The notes beneath the pieces are model-generated. The model worked only from the letters and a program-made list of their open reading frames with translations, did not search any database and had not been told where the DNA came from. The position numbers and the translations under genes were made by a program. This document shows, piece by piece, positions 5,581 to 9,445 of a stretch of 9,445 bases of DNA. Source of the DNA: JADGHQ01 sp045805385 (lineage in GTDB: Bacteria > Actinomycetota > Thermoleophilia > Solirubrobacterales > Thermoleophilaceae); the NCBI GenBank assembly GCA_045805385.1, contig JBJMLG010000055.1, positions 1-9,445 of the forward strand. The letters run 5' to 3'. Each line of letters begins with the position of its first letter. Within the stretch, counting starts at the first letter, position 1.

Positions 5581-5587
5581 CGGCGGC

Positions 5588-6358
5588 GTGGACAGGGCAT
5601 CCACCAGCCCGGCCCCGTGGCCGGGGACGCTCGCGCCGCGCGACGCACTCGCGCGGGTGAACGCCCGGATTCCGGGCCTCGACGAAGTCTCGGCGCGAGC
5701 GCTCGCGCTGGTGGAGCTGGCCGCGCGCCCGCGATCTGCCGCGGCCCCCGAGCTCGGCCTCTCAGGCGTTCAGCTCGCGACGCGGCTGGCGGCCGCTCGG
5801 CGAGCGCTTCGGCGCACGGTGGTGGAGCTGCCCGGAGCGGGCTGGTGCGAGCGTGTGGAGAGACTGTTGTCCGACCGGATCGACGGCGCGCTCGGTACCG
5901 CGGGCGAGCGCCGCCTCCACGTCCATCTCGAGAGCTGCGAGCGCTGCGCCCATCACGAGCGCGCGCTTGCCGATGCGCGCGAGCAGCTCGGGGCGGCGCC
6001 TCTGGCGCTACTGCCCGCGCGCGTGCCGACGCGGCCGGCGCCGCCACCCGCTCAGGCGGCGCCGCGCCCGCCGGCAAAGCTTCGCCTGGTCGAGCCGGAC
6101 TCGGTCGTCGCGGCCGAGCCGCCGGCCCCGCCTGCGCCCGCCCAAGCGCCTCCCGCCGCGCCTCCTCTCGCTGCGCCGCCCGTGATCGCGGTACCCGTCG
6201 GGCCGGTCGCGGGGCCGCTCGAGCCGCCCGTGCGCACGCGGCGCGACGTTGCCGTCGATACGAGCTGGCACACGCTGTTCGCGCTCGCGGTGCTACTCGC
6301 CGTCGCGGCGATCTTCCTCACGGTCGCCGGCGCGACCGGCCTGCTCGAGCGCCTCTAG
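5588..6358 (+). CDS. Membrane-anchored zf-HC2 (anti-sigma-like) protein with sigma region-4-like N-terminus
   Basis: 256 aa from GTG 5588. Three parts are visible. Residues about 28-78, with ARALALVELAARPRSAAAPELGLSGVQLATRLAAARRALRR, have the pattern of the region-4 helix-turn-helix of ECF sigma factors, but there is no region 2. Residues about 87-133 form a putative zinc-finger of anti-sigma type: Cys87, then SDRIDGAL, then His113-x3-Cys117-x2-Cys120. Residues 138-220 are a Pro/Ala-rich linker, and residues 229-247 are a single membrane helix (FALAVLLAVAAIFLTVAGA) near the C-terminus. The zinc-finger therefore faces the cytoplasm and the C-terminal tail is very short. zf-HC2 proteins usually bind and inhibit a sigma factor, but no separate sigma gene is beside it. 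The ATG at 5576 overlaps the -10 hexamer, so GTG is preferred. Its stop shares CTAG with the opposing gene. The region-4 resemblance is by eye and may be only an HTH-like fold. Confidence 0.82.
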   Translation: MDRASTSPAPWPGTLAPRDALARVNARIPGLDEVSARALALVELAARPRSAAAPELGLSGVQLATRLAAARRALRRTVVELPGAGWCERVERLLSDRIDGALGTAGERRLHVHLESCERCAHHERALADAREQLGAAPLALLPARVPTRPAPPPAQAAPRPPAKLRLVEPDSVVAAEPPAPPAPAQAPPAAPPLAAPPVIAVPVGPVAGPLEPPVRTRRDVAVDTSWHTLFALAVLLAVAAIFLTVAGATGLLERL

Positions 6359-6846
6359 GCCGCAAGCACGCGCGCGACCGCGGCGCGCATCGCATCAAGC
6401 CACTCGTCGTGGCGTGCGGGATCCACGTCGGCCACCTCCGCCGGCATGTGGAAGCGAGCGCCCGCCATGCGCACGCGTGCGGCCCCCAGCTCGACCAGGG
6501 CGGGGTCCACGGTCCCGGCGGCCTCGTAGACCACGCCGCGAACGTGTGTGTCCACGAGCGTCTCGACCATCGAATCGAGCCGCGGGCCGTGCAGCGCGGC
6601 GACCGATTCCGGGCTGCCGGACGCCGTCCCCATCAGCCAGCACATCACGGTCACACCCTCGATGTGGGGCAGCATGGTGGCGAGCCGATCGGGGTCGGCC
6701 AGCGCTGCCTCCGCCCCTGCGGCCTCTATCTCCCACAGCTGCTCCTGCCTTCGGGTCGTGCCCCGGACGGCGTGCCCGTCCGCCGCGAGCACGCGCGCGA
6801 GCTCAAGGCCGCGGCACCCGCAACCGACTACCAGGATGCGCGCCAC
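6355..6846 (-). CDS. Short NAD(P)-binding Rossmann-fold protein
   Basis: 163 aa from GTG 6846. The N-terminus ILVVGCGCRGLELARVL gives a GxGxxG dinucleotide site (Gly8, Gly10, Gly13) after the first strand, followed by GHAVRGTTRR, where the Arg pair suggests NADP preference. It resembles the first half of atypical SDR or epimerase-like proteins (YeeZ type). It has no YxxxK catalytic pair, and the C-terminal substrate domain is absent; the end, HDEWLDAMRAAVARVLAA, is a clean helix, so it does not look frameshifted. The start has no Shine-Dalgarno but has TAGCCT 7 bp upstream. Cytosolic; the reaction is unknown. It is convergent with the zf-HC2 gene and divergent from the alpha/beta hydrolase. 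Confidence 0.8.
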   Translation of the reverse strand: MARILVVGCGCRGLELARVLAADGHAVRGTTRRQEQLWEIEAAGAEAALADPDRLATMLPHIEGVTVMCWLMGTASGSPESVAALHGPRLDSMVETLVDTHVRGVVYEAAGTVDPALVELGAARVRMAGARFHMPAEVADVDPARHDEWLDAMRAAVARVLAA

Positions 6847-6853
6847 GCGCGGG

Positions 6854-6859
6854 AGGCTA
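6854..6859 (-). promoter_or_regulatory. Candidate -10 element, leaderless promoter of the Rossmann gene
   Basis: Reads TAGCCT on the minus strand and ends 7 bp before GTG 6846. The spacer CCCGCGC contains no Shine-Dalgarno. Confidence 0.5.
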
Positions 6860-6887
6860 TCCGGACGAGCGGTTTGGCCTTACCTTG

Positions 6888-6907
6888 GAAGGGGGACCTA
6901 CCCCTTC
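6888..6907 (+). repeat. 20-bp inverted repeat in the Rossmann/hydrolase divergent gap
   Basis: GAAGGGG-GACCTA-CCCCTTC has perfect 7-bp arms and a 6-nt centre. It lies in the 139-bp non-coding gap 6847-6985. It can be read as an operator for either gene or, if transcribed, as a hairpin in the hydrolase leader. A second partial repeat, GACC-AGGGACC-GGTC, follows at about 6913-6927. No firm hydrolase promoter was identified. Confidence 0.45.
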
Positions 6908-6971
6908 ACCTAGACCAGGGACCGGTCGAATGGCAGGGACAGATCAGAGAGGCGTCGAAGGCAACCGTTGC

Positions 6972-6976
6972 GAGGA
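6972..6976 (+). promoter_or_regulatory. Ribosome binding site of the alpha/beta hydrolase
   Basis: GAGGA ends 9 nt before ATG 6986. It directly touches the in-frame ATG 6977, which is therefore too close to be served by it, and so supports 6986 as the start. Confidence 0.5.
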
Positions 6977-6985
6977 ATGCCTCCG

Positions 6986-7921
6986 ATGAGCCGTGTGCCC
7001 CGTCATCCCGGCCTGCACGACGCCAAGGGCCGGCAGCTCGAGCACAAGCTGCTCGACGTCGGCGGCGTTCGCACGTACACGGTCGACGCCGGCGAAGGCG
7101 CCCCGATCCTGTTCATCCACGGGTACGGCGACACCGCTGACGGCTGGCGCCGGGTGGTGCCGGGCCTGCTCGACACGAACCGCGTGATCGCGATCGACGT
7201 GCCTCCCTTCGGCCGCTCGGAGCGCATCAGCGACCGCGAGTTGTTCGACTTCTACACGGACTACTTCCCCGCGCTGCTCGACGCCCTCGAAATCGAGTCG
7301 GCGACTGTGGTCGGCCACTCGCTCGGCGGAGCGATCGCACTCCGCTTCGCCCTGGCGAACCCGGAGCGGGTGGCCCGGCTCGGGCTGATCGCGCCGGCCG
7401 GACTCGGTCCGAAGCCACCGTGGTGGTGGCGGCCGATCGCCGGCAACGGGCTCGCCTGGCGCACCGCGCTCGCGATCCCGAGCCCGCTCACGCCGGTGCT
7501 GATCCGCGAGGGCATCAGCCGCTTCCTCGACCTGCGGCTGTTCCACGACTCACGCGCGGTCCGCCAGGACATCCGGCATCTGGTGGAGCTCCACTCCACG
7601 AAGACGGACTTCGGCGCTCTGCTCGAGGCAGGACGCGCCTGCATCGCCTCCTACACGGGCACGCTTCTCGAGGAGTCGACGGCGATCGCCTGCCCGAGGC
7701 TCCTGATCTGGGGCCGTCACGACGGCCTCGTGCCGGTGGAGGAAGGCCTCGCCTTCCAGCAGTCGCATCCCGACGCGACGGTCCACATCCTCGAGCGCTG
7801 CGGCCACTACCCGCAGATCGAGATGCCCGCGCGCTTCAACCGGCTGCTGCGGGCGTGGGTTGCGGCGACGGCCGCGGCCGGCGACGAGCCGCTCACGCCT
7901 CCGGCCGCCGAGGCGGCGTAG
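6986..7921 (+). CDS. Alpha/beta-fold hydrolase
   Basis: 311 aa, typical of cytosolic alpha/beta hydrolases. Oxyanion-hole motif HGYGD at 45-49. Nucleophile elbow GHSLGG at 110-115 with Ser112. Acid Asp246 in WGRHDGLVP (242-250). Catalytic His274 in ERCGHYPQIE (270-279). The triad and the usual DVPPFGRSE loop are complete, so it is probably active. A lid stretch at about 140-235 includes a WWW run and FHDSRAVRQDIRHLVELHS. The family includes esterases, lipases, dehalogenases and C-C bond hydrolases, and the sequence does not select among them. The start is ATG 6986, with GAGGA upstream; TTG 6968 and ATG 6977 are less likely. The last 29 bp overlap the opposing membrane-protein gene. Confidence 0.92.
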   Translation: MSRVPRHPGLHDAKGRQLEHKLLDVGGVRTYTVDAGEGAPILFIHGYGDTADGWRRVVPGLLDTNRVIAIDVPPFGRSERISDRELFDFYTDYFPALLDALEIESATVVGHSLGGAIALRFALANPERVARLGLIAPAGLGPKPPWWWRPIAGNGLAWRTALAIPSPLTPVLIREGISRFLDLRLFHDSRAVRQDIRHLVELHSTKTDFGALLEAGRACIASYTGTLLEESTAIACPRLLIWGRHDGLVPVEEGLAFQQSHPDATVHILERCGHYPQIEMPARFNRLLRAWVAATAAAGDEPLTPPAAEAA

Positions 7922-8222
7922 GCTCCTCGCCCGTCTCGCGGTAGCGCTCGCCGCGCTCCTGCATCGCGCGGCGTTCGGAGTCGACCTCGGCCTGTATCTC
8001 CGCCTCCGTCAGCTCCGGCCGGCCCGAGCGCCGGCGGCGCTCGTTCTGCGCCTCGAGCATCTGGTCGATGTCCTCGAGCTCCAGCCGCGCCTCCTCGTCG
8101 AACGAGCGCGTGGGGCGCCAGTCCAGCACGTCTGCGCCGGAGCCCGGATAGAAGTGCCCGATCAGGATGAAGACGATCGCGAGCGCCACGATGACGCCCG
8201 TCGCGGCGAGCGCGAACTCCAC
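7893..8222 (-). CDS. Small single-pass membrane protein of unknown function
   Basis: 109 aa from GTG 8222. Residues 4-22 are a hydrophobic membrane helix (ALAATGVIVALAIVFILIG), followed by FYPGSGADVLDWRPTRS and then a highly charged helical part with DIDQMLEAQNERRRR (51-65) and LTEAEIQAEVDSERRAMQER (71-90). The end is a flexible Pro-rich tail. It is probably an N-terminally anchored protein with a cytoplasmic coiled-coil-like domain. I recognise the general pattern from actinomycete hypothetical proteins but no function. Regular codon use and a promoter-like TAGACT 6 bp before GTG support a real gene. Its 3' end overlaps the hydrolase gene by 29 bp, tail to tail. Confidence 0.78.
   Translation of the reverse strand: MEFALAATGVIVALAIVFILIGHFYPGSGADVLDWRPTRSFDEEARLELEDIDQMLEAQNERRRRSGRPELTEAEIQAEVDSERRAMQERGERYRETGEEPTPPRRPEA
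7904..7917. terminator. GC-only hairpin in the convergent gene overlap
   Basis: GCCGCC-GA-GGCGGC (6-bp arms) lies within the shared 3' ends of the hydrolase and membrane-protein genes, just before the hydrolase TAG. It can fold in both transcripts, but there is no U-tract on either side and the repeat may simply reflect Ala/Arg codons. Confidence 0.3.
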
Positions 8223-8228
8223 CGGGCC

Positions 8229-8238
8229 AGTCTAGGAT
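8229..8238. promoter_or_regulatory. Two-way promoter with overlapping -10 hexamers
   Basis: AGTCTAGGAT holds TAGGAT on the plus strand (8233-8238), 6 bp before thiolase GTG 8245, and TAGACT on the minus strand (8234-8229), 6 bp before membrane-protein GTG 8222. The two share the TA at 8233-8234. The whole gap is 22 bp (8223-8244), with no room for leaders. No -35 is visible on either side. Confidence 0.55.
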
Positions 8239-8244
8239 CATCGC

Positions 8245-9444
8245 GTGCCCGACGCGCTCATCATCGACGCCGTCCGCACGCCGATCGGCCGCTACGGGGG
8301 TGCGCTGTCGGGCGTGCGGCCCGACGACCTCGGCGCGCGGGCGATCGAGGCCGCCGTCGAGCGGACCGGGCTGCCGGCCCGCGACGTCGCCGACGTGTAC
8401 TTCGGCTGCACCAACGCCGCGGGCGAGGACAACCGCAACGTGGCGCGCATGTCGGCGCTACTCGCAGGCCTTCCCGTCGAGGTGCCCGGCGTGACCGTGA
8501 ACCGCCTGTGCGCGTCCGGTCTCGAGGCGGTGAACCAGGCCGCGCGGGCGATCATGGTCGGCGACGGCGACCTGCTCCTCGCGGGCGGGGTCGAGTCGAT
8601 GAGCCGCTCACCGTTCGTGATGCTGAAGCCCGAGCGCTCGCTCCCGCGCGGCGACATGGAGCTCGTGGACACCACGATCGGCTGGCGCTTCGTGAACCCA
8701 CGAATGCGCGAGCGCTACTCGACCGAGTCGATGGGCGAGACCGCCGAGAACGTGGCCGAGCGCTACGGCGTGTCGCGTGAGGACCAGGACGAGTTCGCGC
8801 TCCAGTCGCACGAGCGCGCGGTGGCGGCGGCCGAGGCGGGGCGCTTCGACGACGAGATCGTGACGGTGGACGCGCCGCAGCCCAAGGGACCGCCCGTGAC
8901 CGTGCACTCCGACGAGGGCCCGCGCCCCGACACCACCCTCGAGCGGCTCGCCGGCCTGCGCGCCGTGTTCCGGGAGGGCGGCAGCGTGACCGCCGGGAAC
9001 TCGTCGCAGATCAACGACGGCGCCGCGTGCCTCGTGCTGGCGAGCCCCGAGCGAGCCGAGCAACTCGGGCGCGAGCCGCTCGCACGGATCGTCTCCACCG
9101 GTGTCGCGGGGGTCGACCCCGGCTACATGGGGGTGGGCCCGATCCCGGCGACGCGCCAGGCGCTCGAGCGCGCCAGGCTCACGATCGACGACATCGACCT
9201 CGTGGAGCTGAACGAGGCCTTCGCGTCCCAGTCGCTCGCATGCGCGCGCGAGCTCGGGATCCCGCGGGAAAAGTTGAATGTGAACGGCGGCGCGATCGCG
9301 CTCGGGCACCCGCTCGGCTGCTCGGGTGCACGCCTGCTCACGACGCTCGTGCACGAGATGCGGCGGCGCGGTGCCAAGCGCGGGCTCGCCACGATGTGCA
9401 TCGGCGTCGGGCAGGGCCTCGCGACAATCGTCGAAGCGGTCTGA
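8245..9444 (+). CDS. Thiolase (acetyl-CoA acetyltransferase / 3-oxoadipyl-CoA thiolase type)
   Basis: 399 aa, the full length of the thiolase family, which cleaves 3-oxoacyl-CoA with CoA to acetyl-CoA and a shortened acyl-CoA, or runs in reverse. Nucleophile Cys89 in NRLCASGLEAV (86-96). NEAFA at 323-327. His355 in GHPLGCSGAR (354-363). Second catalytic Cys385 in CIGVGQG (385-391). All active-site residues are present. The stretches GCTNAAGEDNRNVARM (54-69) and DTTIGWRFVNPRMRERY (142-158) resemble PcaF/PaaJ 3-oxoadipyl-CoA thiolases more than PhaA-type enzymes. No aromatic-degradation neighbour is present, so substrate choice stays open. It starts at a GTG with a TAGGAT 6 bp upstream and ends 1 bp before the window end. 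Confidence 0.96.
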   Translation: MPDALIIDAVRTPIGRYGGALSGVRPDDLGARAIEAAVERTGLPARDVADVYFGCTNAAGEDNRNVARMSALLAGLPVEVPGVTVNRLCASGLEAVNQAARAIMVGDGDLLLAGGVESMSRSPFVMLKPERSLPRGDMELVDTTIGWRFVNPRMRERYSTESMGETAENVAERYGVSREDQDEFALQSHERAVAAAEAGRFDDEIVTVDAPQPKGPPVTVHSDEGPRPDTTLERLAGLRAVFREGGSVTAGNSSQINDGAACLVLASPERAEQLGREPLARIVSTGVAGVDPGYMGVGPIPATRQALERARLTIDDIDLVELNEAFASQSLACARELGIPREKLNVNGGAIALGHPLGCSGARLLTTLVHEMRRRGAKRGLATMCIGVGQGLATIVEAV

Positions 9445-9445
9445 C

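Noticed and set aside
5317..5604. 95-codon minus-strand frame spanning the rhodanese start and upstream gap
   Set aside because: It overlaps the rhodanese N-terminus in another frame and covers the promoter region; no motif or ribosome site.
6370..6388. GCGCGC-N7-GCGCGC repeat as a terminator near the zf-HC2/Rossmann junction
   Set aside because: Low-complexity CG alternation within coding sequence; the pairing register is ambiguous and there is no supporting tail.

Overview
This 9.4 kb window is very GC-rich and reads as an ordinary chromosomal segment of an actinomycete-like bacterium. The most likely home is a deep-branching actinomycetote of the Thermoleophilia/Solirubrobacterales type. 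That is an inference from gene content (PPK2, DUF1015, a CysA2-like tandem rhodanese, a PduO-type adenosyltransferase, zf-HC2 proteins), frequent GTG starts and the many apparently leaderless genes. I see no transposase, integrase, phage gene, CRISPR array or attachment site.

Layout. Positions 1-671 (minus strand): tRNA-Pro(UGG) followed after 20 bp by a PPK2 polyphosphate kinase that runs off the left edge. Positions 774-3906 (plus strand): a secreted CAP-domain protein, a 77-aa winged-helix-like protein, a DUF1015 protein, a PduO-type cobalamin adenosyltransferase, and an OsmC-family protein whose ATG overlaps the adenosyltransferase stop (ATGA). Positions 3937-4503 (plus): a CoA-type Nudix hydrolase, facing a tandem rhodanese at 4533-5378 (minus), with an 11-bp-stem hairpin across the Nudix stop codon. 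Positions 5588-6358 (plus): a membrane-anchored zf-HC2 protein with a sigma region-4-like N-terminus, ending tail to tail on a short Rossmann protein (6355-6846, minus). Positions 6986-7921 (plus): an alpha/beta hydrolase whose 3' end overlaps a small membrane protein (7893-8222, minus). Positions 8245-9444 (plus): a thiolase, transcribed divergently from the small membrane protein out of a 22-bp gap.

The genes are mostly independent housekeeping or metabolic functions: polyphosphate/nucleotide energy, B12 cofactor synthesis, peroxide or sulfur handling, CoA metabolism and beta-ketoacyl-CoA cleavage. They do not form one pathway. The only convincing multi-gene operon is adenosyltransferase-OsmC.

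The most interesting signals are regulatory. Seven genes have a TANNNT-like (or GATAAT) hexamer 6-10 bp before the start codon and no Shine-Dalgarno, which suggests leaderless transcripts. One divergent gene pair appears to share a two-way -10 element. The most unusual protein is the sigma-region-4-like/zf-HC2/transmembrane fusion. I found nothing I can defend as a wholly new multi-gene system.
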